Source of the DNA: Phymorhynchus buccinoides
Lineage: Eukaryota; Mollusca; Gastropoda; Neogastropoda; Raphitomidae
Length of the DNA stretch: 64,000 nucleotides
Assembly (NCBI GenBank): GCA_017654935.2
Contig: CM065710.1
Location: forward strand, 30,211,456 to 30,275,455
Reading direction: 5' to 3'
Of the stretch, positions 1-10,998 are shown piece by piece (the stretch's first letter is position 1; every line of letters starts with the position of its first letter). The notes under the pieces are model-generated. The model was not told where the DNA came from. It did not search any database and saw nothing but the letters and a program-made list of their open reading frames with translations. The translations under genes were made by a program, and so were the position numbers.

Positions 1-3000
1 GTATGTCGCACACGGCGCACTCCGGATGACGCGCCATGTGCTCGCCCAAATCGCCGGCGGACGAGAACGCCTTCCCACAGATGTCGCAGTCAAACTTCTC
101 CTCTTTAACATGGCTCGCCTTGTGCTTTTGTAAATGCCAGGCACTCCTGAACGACCTCCGACACTCTTCGCATTTGTGCCCCGATTTTTGATAGGCCCTT
201 GTCGCCGGCGGGGGAGGGGGTGGGGGTGGGGGGGAGTAGTCTTCGTCTAAATCGTTGTCCTCCGGCATGCTGTAGTCTTCTTCCGTTGTGGAGTCGTTGA
301 CGGCAAAATCTTCCTGGACGTTTTTGCGTGAGCGAGAGGGGGAGGGGACGTTTTTGCGGGAGCGAGAGAGGGACGGAATGTTTTTGCGGGAACGAGAGGG
401 GGATGGGACGTCTTTGCGTGAGCGAAGGGACAGAACATTTTTGCGGGAAGTAGGGGACAGAACATTTTTGCGGGAAGTAGGGGACAGGGCATTTTTACGT
501 GAAGTAGGGGACGGGACGTTTGTACGTGAAGTAGGGGAAGGGACCTTATTATTGCTGGAATGAGGAGGGGACAGGACGTTTTCGAACAAGGCCTGAGGGA
601 GAACAATAATAGGGGTCACGTTGTAGACAACAAACTGTTCAGGACCGACAGTGGCAGACGATGATGATGAGGCACCCACAGGTTTTTGACATGACGATGA
701 CGCAGCATTGACAGACGCCGACGACAACGACGAGACAGTGCTGCAATTTTCTGACGAGGACGACGCAGAAGGAGTGTCACAACCTCCGCCGGCACTCACT
801 GACGGGGCTGTCACCTGCGTGCCGGATGATAACGACGACGATGACACCGGCATGGTGACGCAGCTCCGCGCGCAGTCACTGTTCGTGAACGACACGAGAT
901 TGCCACTGCCGGACGACACGACGCTCCTCACGGCCGCTTCTTCTGACAGCGACGACACCAGCGAGGCAAACTTCTCGGCTAAAAGCTGAGAAAGGTCCGG
1001 CAAGGAGGAGGGCTTTCCGAGAAACATCTGGGAGTTACTGGAAGAACCCCCTATCTGCTGTGACTGAGAGTCAGTCGAGGTGGAACTCCCTGTCACAGCG
1101 TGGTGGGTAGTAGTAGTAGTAGCAGGAGGAAAAGAAGACACTGGATTTTGCGACGGAGTTCGCGAACCACCAGAGTTTGCCTGCATGCACAGCAGAGAGA
1201 GTGAGGGCGAGGGCGAACTACTAGAAGATAGCCCAGTAGTAGTAGTAGTAGTAGAGCTAGCACTAGCAGCATCAGAAGAAGAAGGGGGAACGTTGTACAG
1301 TAAGTTAGGCAGCACGGACCCGCCGCCGCTTCTCATGTAGGACTCGAGCAGCGAGGAGAGACCCTGGGCGGTGGACACCACCTGGAAAGGGTGGGGAGAC
1401 ACCCCGGGCAGCTTGACCGTTTCTGTCTGTGACCCTACTGGGCAGGGTCCGTCTTTGCCCTGCTGCTCTGAAGACCTGAGGTCAGGGTGGCGAATAGCGT
1501 TGGTAAAATTGGGGACAGCGTTGCTGGGGTGGGGGACAGCATTGGTGGGGTGGGGGATAGTGATTTTGGGATGAGGGATTGCGTTGTTGGGATTGGGGAC
1601 AGCGTTGTGGTCGGGATGGGGGTCAGAGGGGTTGCTCGCAGGGTGGTTACCGCTCTCGGGCTCTCTCTTCACCAGCGCCTCAACTCCTACCGCCATGGTG
1701 ATGGTCGTGGTTGTCGCCTCACCTCCCAGGGCCCAACTCATAGCCCGCTCCACCACCCCTTCCAGATCCACCTCCACACCCTCCTTTCTAGGGCCAGGGG
1801 TAGAGGAGGAGGGGGAGAAGCAGGGGGAGGAGGAGGGGGAGAAGGAGGCTCCCCTCTCGAAGCACACATTCAGTTTGAGATCGCCGTCGTGGTGCGCAGC
1901 CGGCTGGCTGGTGGTAGCGTCGCTAGCTGCTGCAGTGGAGGCGATGATGGGGGTGGTGGGAGGAGGTTGAGGAGTCTGGCTGTGAAGACTTTCCACTGGC
2001 ACAGCTCGGGGGGTGACGTCGCCGTACGTCGCCTGCCTGTCAGCTAGCGCCGCGGTGGAGGGCGTCTCAGAACGCCGGGTCTGCTCTTCGAGCGTGCTTT
2101 CGCCTTGCGCCTGGGTGCTTTGCTGCTGTTGCTGTTGCAGTACAGATTGGGTGCCCTGTCCGTGTTGTACCGTAGGCAAGAATCCTGGTGCGAACCCCAC
2201 TACCGGAGGGGTAGAATTAGCGGCGGGGGAAGAATGACCGCCCAGCGCATTTTCGCTCCGGGCTTGGGCGTCTTGCGGTAGAAAATGGCTGCCCTGTCCG
2301 CGTTGCAGCGCAGGCAAGAATCCCGGGACTAAAACCGTGGGACTAATATTAGCGCCTGGGGTGGTGGAGGAAGATTGAATCTGGCTGTACATGCTTTCAC
2401 TTGGGATCTGGGTGGTGTCTCGCTGTTGCTGTAAAGAATGGGAGTCCTCTCCGTGTCGTAGAGGAGGCAGGAATCCTGGAGCGAACCCCACAACGACGGG
2501 TGTAGTAGTATTAATGGTGGTAGTGGTGGAAGTTTGACTCTGGCTGTGCATGCTTTCACTTGGGATCTGGGTGTCTCGCTGCTGCTGTAAAGAATGGGAG
2601 CCTTCTCCGTGTTGTATTTGTAGAGAAGGCAGGAATCCTTGTGGGAACCGCACAACTGTGGGAGTAGTACTAGTAGAACTAACGTTTACGGCGGAGGAAG
2701 ATTGACTCTGGCTGTCCATACTTTCACTTGGGATCTGGGTGGTGTCTCGCTGTTGCTGTAAAGAATGGGAGCCCTCTCTGTGTTGTGGAGGAGGTAGGAA
2801 TCCTTGTGGGAACCCCACAACCGTGGGAGTAGTACTAGTAGCACTAACGTTTACGGTGGAGGAAGCTTGACTCTGGCTGTCCATACTTTCACTTGGGACT
2901 TGGGTGTCTTGCTGCTGCTGTAAAGAATGGGAGCCCTCTCTGTGTTGTAGAGGAGGTAGGAATCCTTGTGGGAACCCCACAACCATGGGGTGTGTAGCAG

Positions 3001-3745
3001 TACTAGCAACACTAACGTTTACGGCGGAGGAAGTTTGACTCTGGCTTTGCACGCTTTCACTTGGGACTTGGGTGGTATCCTGCGGCCGCTGCTGCTGTTG
3101 CAAAGCCGGGTGGCCTTGACTGGAGTGATGTACGCTGGGAGGCAAGAATCCTGGAGCGAACCTTACTACGACGGGAGTGGTAGTAGAACTGATGGTGGTA
3201 GCAGTGGAGGGTTGACTCTGGCCATGTGCATCTTCGCTTTGAGTGTCCTGCTGATGATGCTGATGATGCAGAGACTTGGTATCTTGTCTGTGTTGCCCTT
3301 GAGGCAAGAATCCTGGAGCGAACCCCACTACGACGGGCGTAGTAGTAGTATTGATGGTGGTAGCAGTGGAGGGTTGACTCTGGCCATGTGCGTCTTCGCT
3401 TTGAGTGTCCTGCTGATGGTGATGCTGCTGCTGCTGATGATGATGATGCAGAGACTCTGCATCTTGTCCGTGTTGCCCTAGAGGCAAAAACCCCGGTGCA
3501 TCGTACCCCACACCTGCGTGTGTAGTGTTTGTGGTGTTGAACGATTGAGGGTGGCTGCGCACCATCTCGCTCGGGATCTGGGCGCGGTCTTGCTGTTGGT
3601 GCTGGTGCAGAAGCAGGGTGCCTTGATTGAAGTGGTGTACCCCCGGAGGCAAAAACCCAGCCGTGAACCCAGCCACGGGGGTGGCGCTGGGCACGTTGTA
3701 AAGACCTTGGGGCAGGGCCGGAGCATTGCTTGTGGGTAATCTTTC
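1..3745 (-). CDS. C2H2 zinc-finger protein, large exon, partial (runs off left edge)
   Basis: One uninterrupted minus-strand frame runs from a good splice acceptor (pyrimidine tract then CTGCAG, 3751-3746) to base 1, about 1,248 codons. It begins Glu-Arg-Leu-Pro in phase 0. About the first 550 codons hold roughly ten copies of a repeat of about 55 residues: a GFxxGFLP core, then a His/Gln-rich stretch (LQQQ, HHQQQ), then DTQxPSES, then a Ser/Thr-rich stretch. After that come NAVPxP repeats (about 1490-1620), long Ser/Thr runs, SRKNV-type repeats (about 300-570), an acidic patch and a proline run. The C-terminal end has two full C2H2 fingers (C-x2-C-x12-H-x3-H, about 179-18) and the first CxxC of a third at the edge. 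Known: such fingers bind DNA and Q/S/T-rich regions often activate transcription. Inferred: a nuclear transcription factor. The family member is not recognised. Confidence 0.8.
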
Positions 3746-4291
3746 CTGCAGAAGGGGAAAAAAGACAGCTCGGTGAAGGAAACGGCTACTGCCTTTCTTT
3801 CCTGTGACATGCACACACAGTGATCGTGCTAGGCGTGTGTACGTGCGTGCGTGCATGTGTGTGTGTGTGTGTGTGTGTGTGAGGAAGTAAGAGAACGTTG
3901 CGTGCAATCATCGTGTTTATCTTACTTTCTAATGATTGATCATTTGTTTGCATTTAATGTTCTTGTCATCAATGTAAAGCGCACTGAGCTCATGTGAGAA
4001 AGAGCGCTATATAAATTTCCATTATTATTATTATTAGAAATGTCGAAAACCAGTCCCGTCACCGATAATGCCCCCAACAACCGGTATCAAAACCAGTCCC
4101 AGGGAAACGAAAACCAGTGAAAACCACAATATCAAAGTCCGGCTGTTAAGCAATTTATCAGTCCTAGCAAAAAAAATCAGTTCCTGGAACTGACAGGTCA
4201 ATTTTTTTCTCAGTATTTGGGTTCTGCAATCAGTATTTTACTGATATTTACCAGTAAACTCGATCACTGACACAGTACTGTGAATATATAA

Positions 4292-4322
<31 letters not shown>

Positions 4323-4462
4323 GTACATTTATATAGCGCTTTACCTCAGATGAGCCCAAAGTGCTTTACAATCAATTATTGATTTATTCATCAACAAATA
4401 AGACAACAAAAACAGCATTCAAGAATGACACCAACCAGCAACAATTCACATATATATATATA
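3746..4462. other. Intron sequence with short repeats
   Basis: Intron of the minus-strand zinc-finger gene. It holds a (GT)n tract at about 3857-3881 and a dispersed tail ending in agcgctatataaatt plus ATT repeats (3970-4036), seen again at 23690-23755. An (AAT)n tract lies at 4292-4323, next to a related inverted tail with atatagcgctttacctc (4325-4380). A (TA)n run touches the transposon end. No coding sequence is supported. Confidence 0.6.
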
Positions 4463-4600
4463 TGTTACAGTCAAAATGAGAAATTAGTCATTACGGGTAA
4501 TGCCTGGAATTTTTAGTCATTTCCGGAACTACCTGTTTCAATCAGCCATTACTGGAAATGGCTAAAATTTTTAGTCATTACCGGTAATGTCTGAAATTCA
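4463..4600 (+). repeat. Left terminal inverted repeat of the Ginger-like element
   Basis: It matches the reverse complement of 18003-18166 almost throughout. Both carry a series of imperfect sub-repeats of the form gtcatt-nccgg/ccggtaatg, so each end can also fold on itself. Confidence 0.75.
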
Positions 4601-5002
4601 AGAGGAGCTTGTACCCATTCTGCCTGAATTTCAGCCAATATGGGAAATGGTCTGGGTTTACCCATCTGGCTGAACTAGATATCAGGCAGAATGGGAAATG
4701 CATGTCAGCCAGAATGGAAAAGTGTTGATTGCAGTAAAATACTGAGTATTAGCCCATCTTTTAGTACAAACCCATCTCCTGTTTGGAAGGAAAAAGTGTG
4801 CAAAGGGTGAAACACCTTGTAAAAACCCACCCCCCACTTTGCTTAAGTAAAATCGACCACCTTTGATGCTTGATTGGTGTGGGTACCAAGAGAAACTGCG
4901 TGGTGTGCTTTGTGTAAAATAAATTTTCTTGGTGACCTCTAAGCACGTTTGAAAGAAAACAATTTTCATATCAGGGGCTCTTTAAGCAACGTGTGTGCAA
5001 AT
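4601..5002. other. Left internal remnant of the Ginger-like element, non-coding
   Basis: The stretch between the TIR and the DIRS insertion. It has a short run of tcagccagaatgggaaatg-like repeats (4610-4715). I found no frame with transposase similarity. Confidence 0.4.
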
Positions 5003-5375
5003 GGTGGATTTTGATTAATCCTACTATCTATTTAATTTAATACTTACCAACACTCAAAACAACTGCATTAGCCTAAAACAACCTGGAACCTTACCCTAGC
5101 ACATAGCTAAAACGAAAGTGGGCCCAAGGGACTGCACCCATACCGCAGGGAGTAGCGGGAGTGACTCCCCTTACTTCCGGGTATGACGCGCACCCTTGGG
5201 ACACCGGATATGTCATTCGTGTAATTTTACAGCCCCGCATCAGGAGGGAGGCTGGGAGGGAACATTTTTTGTTTTGAGTGTTGGTAAGTATTAAATTAAA
5301 TAGATAGTAGGATTAATCAAAATCCACCAATCTAATTTAATCATACTATACCAACACTCAAAACAACTGCAGATT
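5003..5375. repeat. DIRS 3' terminal region with 61-bp inverted arms
   Basis: 5003-5063 and 5271-5331 are essentially perfect inverted copies, enclosing about 205 bp related to the other end of the element. Directly after, 5329-5375 matches the extreme right end (17128-17083, inverted: accaacac and aaacaactgca). This layered arrangement fits the terminal-repeat plus internal-complementary-region scheme of DIRS elements, used to template full-length circles. Confidence 0.65.
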
Positions 5376-5586
5376 ACCACCGTGGTGGAGGGTGATGCGT
5401 GCCAACTGACACACCAACAACCCCAAAAGCATATCAGTAAAAGAGGGAAACACTCCTAAGAGAATCCCCCGAAAGATGTACAACATCCCTGAAAATATGC
5501 AAATAAACACCCCCAAACAGTCATGTCAATGATATACCAAAGAACACAGAGAAAAAACAGGGGCACAAAAAACACCGGTACTCACA
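5376..5586 (-). other. DIRS 3' untranslated stretch
   Basis: Sequence between the recombinase stop codon and the terminal repeat. It is A/C-rich on the plus strand, with no open frame or motif of note. Confidence 0.4.
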
Positions 5587-6435
5587 CTACAAGGAGACCG
5601 GGACCTGCGCAACGACCACCTTCTTGATGGAAAAGGAGTCGTCTTCGCCCTGAGCGGAGATATCCCTCAGGTAAAACTGAAGAAAGGTGTTCTGCGACTT
5701 CCAGAACGCTGAGGCCATAACCTTCACAAGAGGGACACCCTTGACTACCGCCAGGGAAGAGCTGATGGCCCGCAACTCGTGGGCGCGAATGGGGTTATCA
5801 GGTAGCCTAACCAGAGAGCGGGCATAGGCCAACTTAATGAGGTCGAGGAACCAACGGGACACAGTACCCTTAGCCACATCGCTGCAGTACTTGGGGTTAA
5901 TGGAGACGAACAGGCGACGTTTAGCCCCTCTGAAGGACTTTGTACGAGCCAGATAAGAACGAAGAGCCCTAACGGGGCAGAGGAAGATATCACGATCATC
6001 AGGACCCAGAACGGAGCGAAGACTCGAAATAGAGACCAAGGGAGAGGAAACATCACCAGACTGGTTCTTTGCACGGAACTCCGGGAGGAAAGAAAGGGAG
6101 ACGGACGAAAAGTCCTCCTCGAACTGGACGTCCTTGGTGAGACCACTCAGAGCATGCAAACCACTGATGCGACGGGCAGTGGCGAGTGAAATGAGAAAAA
6201 CTGTCTTGAGAGTCAGCAGCTTAAGAGACAACGACTCCAGGGGTTCACATTTGTCCCTGAGAAAAGCCAGAACCAAAAAGATGTCCCACTGAGGACACTG
6301 GACCGTTCTGGACGGGGCTTGGAGGCGCACAGCGTCCAGGAAGTGAGAAACTGGCAAAGCCGAGAGATTCCCCGTAAACTTGGAACCTAAAGCCAACGAG
6401 ATCGTGCTAATCAGGGCCGCCCTATAACCTGACAA
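5587..6435 (-). CDS. Tyrosine recombinase of the DIRS element (5'-frameshifted)
   Basis: Integrates the DNA circle made by reverse transcription. The 282-residue open part keeps the catalytic set: Arg 88/89 in ATARRISGL, His219-x-x-Arg222 in RAHELR, Trp245 and the nucleophile Tyr255 in FLQFYLRD. The N-terminal SAM-like domain is encoded just upstream (about 6445-6650) in another minus-strand frame. In the recombinase frame TAG codons lie at about 6460, so a one-base indel separates the two halves. The 5' end given is the start of the open frame, not a proven start codon. The catalytic half looks undamaged. Confidence 0.85.
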   Translation of the reverse strand: MSGYRAALISTISLALGSKFTGNLSALPVSHFLDAVRLQAPSRTVQCPQWDIFLVLAFLRDKCEPLESLSLKLLTLKTVFLISLATARRISGLHALSGLTKDVQFEEDFSSVSLSFLPEFRAKNQSGDVSSPLVSISSLRSVLGPDDRDIFLCPVRALRSYLARTKSFRGAKRRLFVSINPKYCSDVAKGTVSRWFLDLIKLAYARSLVRLPDNPIRAHELRAISSSLAVVKGVPLVKVMASAFWKSQNTFLQFYLRDISAQGEDDSFSIKKVVVAQVPVSL

Positions 6436-6643
6436 GGTTTGAGAGGAGAGTTCCTAGTTCTAAGCAAGTGAGAGAGGAACTCCACGAACTGAACCGTTGA
6501 GGGACGAAGCGGATCAAACTTCCTCTCCTGACAAAACGCGAACCAGGTGGCCCAGCGAAGATCATACAGATCGTTTGTAGACTTACGCCGAGAGGCGACC
6601 AGCAGATCCACGGTGAGCGTGGAAAACCCCTGAGAGCGAAGGC

Positions 6644-8848
6644 CTAGACGGACAGTCGCCATGCGACCAGGTTTAGCCTTGAAGGGCAAGGGTGTCCGAC
6701 CCCGCTTCTTGGCTGAAGAAGAGTGGCGGGAGTGAGATTGAGCGGAAGAGGACCGTCTTGCGCCATGTCGAGGAGCTCTGGGAACCAGTGGCTTGTGGGC
6801 CACATCGGCGTGACAAGAATCAAGTCCGGGTGCTCTCGGAGACACTTCTCCAACACCCGAGGAATGAGAGCCGTTGGGGGGAAGGCATACATCAGCATGC
6901 CCTTCCAAGGGAACGAGAAGGCGTTCCTGGCAAAGGCCTGAGGGTCCCTGACTGGAGAAACATATAGGTTCAGTCTGGCAGTGAACCTGGTGGCAAAGAG
7001 GTCGAGGAGGGGTTTCCCCCACAGTCTCCACACAGGAGACAAGGCCTGGTGAGCAATGGTCCATTCGGTGGCCAGAATTTGGTCCGAGCGACTCAACTGG
7101 TCCGCCACCACATTGAGTTTGCCCGGAACAAACTCGACCGTGAGGGAGATGTCGAGAGAAAAAGCCCACCGCAGAATCGCCTCCGCCGTCAGGGAGAGTG
7201 AAGCGGACCTTGTGCCTCCCTGACGACGCAGGTAGGACAGGCTGGTGGAATTGTCGCCACAAATCACCACACACCTGCCGTGAAGCCTTGGAGCGAAATG
7301 AAGGAGGGCCAGGCGAATGGCCTCCAGCTCCAGCCAGTTGATGTGACGCTCTGACTCCGCTTCGGTCCATTTCCCAGAGACCTCTTCGGAGTCGAGATGC
7401 GCGCCCCAACCGGTGAGAGAGGCGTCGGTGCAGATGAACAGCTGGGCCCCCAAACGACTGATTGGGACCATACTGTTCATCCACACCGAGTCCGTCCACT
7501 GGGAAACCGAATCCCGGAACCAGGTGCCCAACTGGACCACCTGATCGAAATCCGACTGATCTCGCACTCGAGCAAGGACCTCGCGTTGCAGAGGCCTTTT
7601 GTGAAGGCGACCTAAAGGAAGGAGGCCCGAGACGGACTCCATCTGACCGAGGAGGCACAGAAGCCGTCTGAAGGAGGTGGACTGGGCTGCGAGAAGTTCT
7701 GACACCAAGTTGGAGAGAGACAGAATTCTTTCCGGGGTGGCAGAAACCTGAAACGACTCGGTGTCGAAGATCATGCCCAGGTATTTGAACCGCTGAGAGG
7801 GGACCAAATCCGACTTCTCCTGGTTGATGTTGAAGCCCAGGGCCGTGGAGAGACTGAGAAGGAGCTCCGTTTGTTGGGAGGACAACTGGCGACTCGACGC
7901 AAGCAACAGCCAGTCGTCGAGGTAGACCTTTAACCTCAATCCCCGAGCCCTGGCTAGGGCTGCCATTTCCCTGGTAACCTTGGTGAAGATCCAAGGCGCC
8001 AGGGAAAGGCCGAAAGGGAGGGAATGGAACTGGTAGACAAGGCCTTGCCAAACGAAACGAAGGAACTTGCAACGGCTGGGGTGAATCGACACATGGAAGT
8101 ACGCATCGCGTAAGTCGATGGAGGTGGCCCAGTCTCCCTGACGCACAAAGGCCCTGACGGTGGCCGCCGTTTCCATCTTGAAATGGATCTTCCTTGAAAA
8201 CTTGTTGAGGGGAGACAAGTCCAGAACCGGTCTGAAGCCGCCTGTCTTCTTGGGGACCGTGAAAAGTCGGGAGTAGAAACCCGGACTGGGATCGTTCACG
8301 ATCGTAATCGCGCCCTTCAAGAGAAGGCCCTCCACTTCCTTCTGGAGGATCTCCAAACGGATAGGATCTGCTGGGTGGAGGGAAAGAGACAGGGGACAGA
8401 GACAGCGGGGGTTCCCGATCGAACTGGAACCGAAACCCGTCCCGCACAACTCCGAGAATCCAAGCATTTCCCACAAGCTTGTGCCAAGCGGGATACGCCT
8501 GAACCGAGCAGAGCGAGATTCTGCGGCTTGCTTGGCTTGCTTGAAGAGCAGAGCCATCATGGCCTCCTGGCTGTCCTGAGCCTTGCGCTCCGAAGACAGC
8601 TTGATCACCGAGCCGAGAGCTTCGTCCCCAAAGAGGCCCGAGAAGGGGAGAGGAAGAGAACGGAGCTGTTCTTTTTCCCTCACCGAGAGGGTCTTAGCTT
8701 TCGCGAGAAAGTTGTCCCTGGCGATAGCGGAAGTTTGGACCTTGACGGCGGCCAAAACGTCCGTAAGACTCTGGAGAGCCTCACCGAGAGCGGCGAGAGA
8801 GACTCCCACGACCGGTTCGTCGACCTGCTCGAACAGGCGGAAGTCCAA
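6644..8848 (-). CDS. DIRS reverse transcriptase-RNase H (-methyltransferase-like) ORF
   Basis: Copies the element's RNA into DNA. The 734-residue frame is unbroken. Residues 1-130 continue the gag-like frame. RT motifs include RPVLDLSPLNK (206-216), SIDLRDAYFHV (243-253), LPFGLS (278-283) and the catalytic YLDDWLL box (309-315). RNase H acidic residues fit TDAS (474-477), the LELEA Glu, GDNS (531-534) and VADQLSR (581-587). Residues 613-690 (DLFATRF through YAFPP) match the conserved block after RNase H in DIRS1-group elements, often described as a DAM-type methyltransferase; that function is inference here. The frame is open upstream to 8968, where the Ty3 element interrupts it. The minus frame at 6411-8474 is mostly a shadow, except its 3' end, which carries the recombinase N-terminus. 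Confidence 0.9.
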   Translation of the reverse strand: MDFRLFEQVDEPVVGVSLAALGEALQSLTDVLAAVKVQTSAIARDNFLAKAKTLSVREKEQLRSLPLPFSGLFGDEALGSVIKLSSERKAQDSQEAMMALLFKQAKQAAESRSARFRRIPLGTSLWEMLGFSELCGTGFGSSSIGNPRCLCPLSLSLHPADPIRLEILQKEVEGLLLKGAITIVNDPSPGFYSRLFTVPKKTGGFRPVLDLSPLNKFSRKIHFKMETAATVRAFVRQGDWATSIDLRDAYFHVSIHPSRCKFLRFVWQGLVYQFHSLPFGLSLAPWIFTKVTREMAALARARGLRLKVYLDDWLLLASSRQLSSQQTELLLSLSTALGFNINQEKSDLVPSQRFKYLGMIFDTESFQVSATPERILSLSNLVSELLAAQSTSFRRLLCLLGQMESVSGLLPLGRLHKRPLQREVLARVRDQSDFDQVVQLGTWFRDSVSQWTDSVWMNSMVPISRLGAQLFICTDASLTGWGAHLDSEEVSGKWTEAESERHINWLELEAIRLALLHFAPRLHGRCVVICGDNSTSLSYLRRQGGTRSASLSLTAEAILRWAFSLDISLTVEFVPGKLNVVADQLSRSDQILATEWTIAHQALSPVWRLWGKPLLDLFATRFTARLNLYVSPVRDPQAFARNAFSFPWKGMLMYAFPPTALIPRVLEKCLREHPDLILVTPMWPTSHWFPELLDMAQDGPLPLNLTPATLLQPRSGVGHPCPSRLNLVAWRLSV

Positions 8849-8968
8849 CGGGGACCGTGAGGGAGCAGAGCTCCCCAGGGAGTCCGAGGCAGTTTGAGCG
8901 AGAGAACTCGCTACACCGCAGCCTCTGAGAGCGTCTGAGAGGGCTGCTTCGAGATTCTTGAAGGAGGA
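8849..8968 (-). CDS. DIRS gag-like frame, part 3' of the Ty3 insertion
   Basis: This 120-bp stretch is open in the same frame as the RT ORF and is the direct continuation of the gag-like frame ending at 14950. Taking out the Ty3 element and one copy of the GAGGA duplication leaves the frame intact, so the insertion fell inside a continuous coding region. Confidence 0.7.
8964..8968. repeat. Target-site duplication GAGGA, left copy
   Basis: Identical to 14950-14954 on the other side of the LTR element. Confidence 0.9.
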
Positions 8969-10725
8969 TGTGACGTAAGTGTCCCGCGCGACCCACTTTC
9001 TTTATTTCTTATCTACACCCCCCCCCCCCCCCTTCTCCCCTCCCCCCCCTCGCCTTTACATTTCTCTGTCCAGCCGCCACGTTAATTGCCCCGCTGCTTC
9101 AAACGAACGCCGCGGAAGGGCGTTATCTCTTTCTCCCTGGTCAGCACGTACCATCTACCGAGGTTATCTCCCTTCATCCCCCCCCCCCCCCCCCCCCCCC
9201 CCCTTTCTACCGTCACATCACAAGAAAGTGACCACCACAGTCGGCCCCTTTCAACCCCTTCCTTTCTGAGCACGAGAAAGATTTGAATGTCGGCACGTGA
9301 TAAGGATGTAATAGGCGCGTGATTGCTCGGTACATTTAGAACAGCAATCTTGTGACGTATGGACTGTAATACACCAATAGCAGGCTTTCATTGTTTGAAA
9401 GTGAAGGCTATAATTGGAGTGGTGAGAAAAAGTTGTCACACAAGATGCTGAAACGTAGCTAGAGCAACACTCACAACCAGTCATCATAAGCCCACTAGTA
9501 AGTATTATTGATGGCAGGTGATTGAGATCTTGTGTGTTTGACTCTAGTTTTGATCTAGATCCTATGTTCAATGATGAATAAGGAGTAGATAGATATGTTA
9601 TAGAAAAGAAGTGGTAAACATTCTATTCTATTTATGTGCACTGATTATTTGTGTGTGTGTGTGTTTTTGACTTGAACACTTTTGGTACCAGAACCGGAGT
9701 TTATGCCTACTAACCCTTTTGTCTATTTTTAGTAGGAAACCTATGGGCCGCAATCTTGCACTATTTTTTAGTAGGAAACCTATGGGCCGCAATCTTGCAC
9801 TTTATGATACCATTCCTTTCCAGGTGTTGGATGGAGAGTGATGATGGATTGATCACCTTTTATGTTTTACTGATCTCAGTTTGTTAACTGAAATTCAGTT
9901 TATTTATTAACTACATGTAGTGCTATTGTACAAGGGAAGCCTTCAAGCCGGTTGGGATTCACTAATTCCCTGCCGACTGAAGCCCCTTGTCTCTAAGCCA
10001 TAGAGATCTACATCCACCTTCTCCTGTGATTATCAGCAGGGCATCGTGGGCCGGACGATCACCCCGGACTCCACCAAGCACCAAGACGGGTCCGTCGCCA
10101 AGACAACCTGCACCCAGAATCCGCGAGGAGACCACGCCTGAACCGTGCCATCCCGCGAAGCCGTAACCGGAACGACTGGGAGCTACTCTCACCTGACGAG
10201 CAAGCCCAGAACTTCAAACAGCTAAGTCTACCTGACTGCGCCAATCATTTGAACTTTCCTACGGACAATAAACATAATTAGTAACCCTTCCGGCATGGGG
10301 CGAACCTTATAGAAAGACAAAAGTCTTGTGAATCCTTTCGGATTTCATTGTGTTTTTTTAACCATATTTTGTTTTGGCGCCATTGAGCTGCTTTATTATT
10401 ATTGTTGCATAATCTTATGCAGATTTTGGGAGTAAATAAAATACAAGTGTCAAATAATCCTGAACCCTTTGGTCAGACTGATGAGAGTGGGAGTCTTGTA
10501 ATTTCATGTAAAACCCTACTTCTCTCTGTCTGCCATTTAGAGCAATTCAACCACTTGTATTTCTTACAACCATACGAGCCAGAACCCGGGCACAAATATA
10601 AATTTATTAGATGAAAAGGGGCCGGGAAAGTTGCTCATCTCCCATACCCTAGAGAAGTGGGCTAAAGGCAAATTATCTAAAGTCTTCCCTAGAGACTTAG
10701 CCTTTTAACCCATTACCTCGTCACA
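8969..10725 (+). repeat. Left (5') LTR
   Basis: 1,757 bp, starting TGTGACG and ending CGTCACA. It holds two long poly-C runs (about 9018-9032 and 9179-9203), a direct double copy of a roughly 48-bp block with cctatgggccgcaatcttgc (about 9728-9803) and AATAAA near 10268. A stretch of about 130 bp around 10525-10650 is missing from the right LTR. Confidence 0.93.
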
Positions 10726-10731
10726 TCTAAT

Positions 10732-10751
10732 TGGGGGCTCGCGTCCGGGAT
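10732..10751 (+). promoter_or_regulatory. Primer-binding site, tRNA-Pro type
   Basis: TGGGGGCTCG then TCCGGGAT with an extra CG between, six bases after the LTR. It matches the 18-base complement of the tRNA-Pro 3' end apart from the 2-base insertion. Confidence 0.65.
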
Positions 10752-10998
10752 ATTTTTTTTCATAAAGTCTAACAAATTTCAATTCAAACTGTAGTTCCTT
10801 TTCAAAAACTTATCTTGTGTCCACTGGGAAAGTTATTGTGATTTGGTTCACTGTGTTTTGATTTGATTTGTTTGAATGCTATTTATGACTTTATTTTGAT
10901 GTGCATGCTATTTCTGTTTATGCTGAAATAGTTAAGTGTTGTTTGATACATTCAACTCAGCAGCTTTGTTTTTATTTTGAATAGTTGTATTTACAACC

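Noticed and set aside
2966..3481. Plus-strand frame with repeated LTLAM/ALSVLLM segments
   Set aside because: Antisense of the Gln/Ser-rich repeats of the minus-strand exon. The apparent membrane segments come from reversed Gln and His codons.
6411..8474. 687-residue minus-strand frame overlapping the DIRS RT ORF
   Set aside because: Most of it is a shadow of the RT frame. Only its 3' end (about 6445-6650) carries real recombinase N-terminal sequence.
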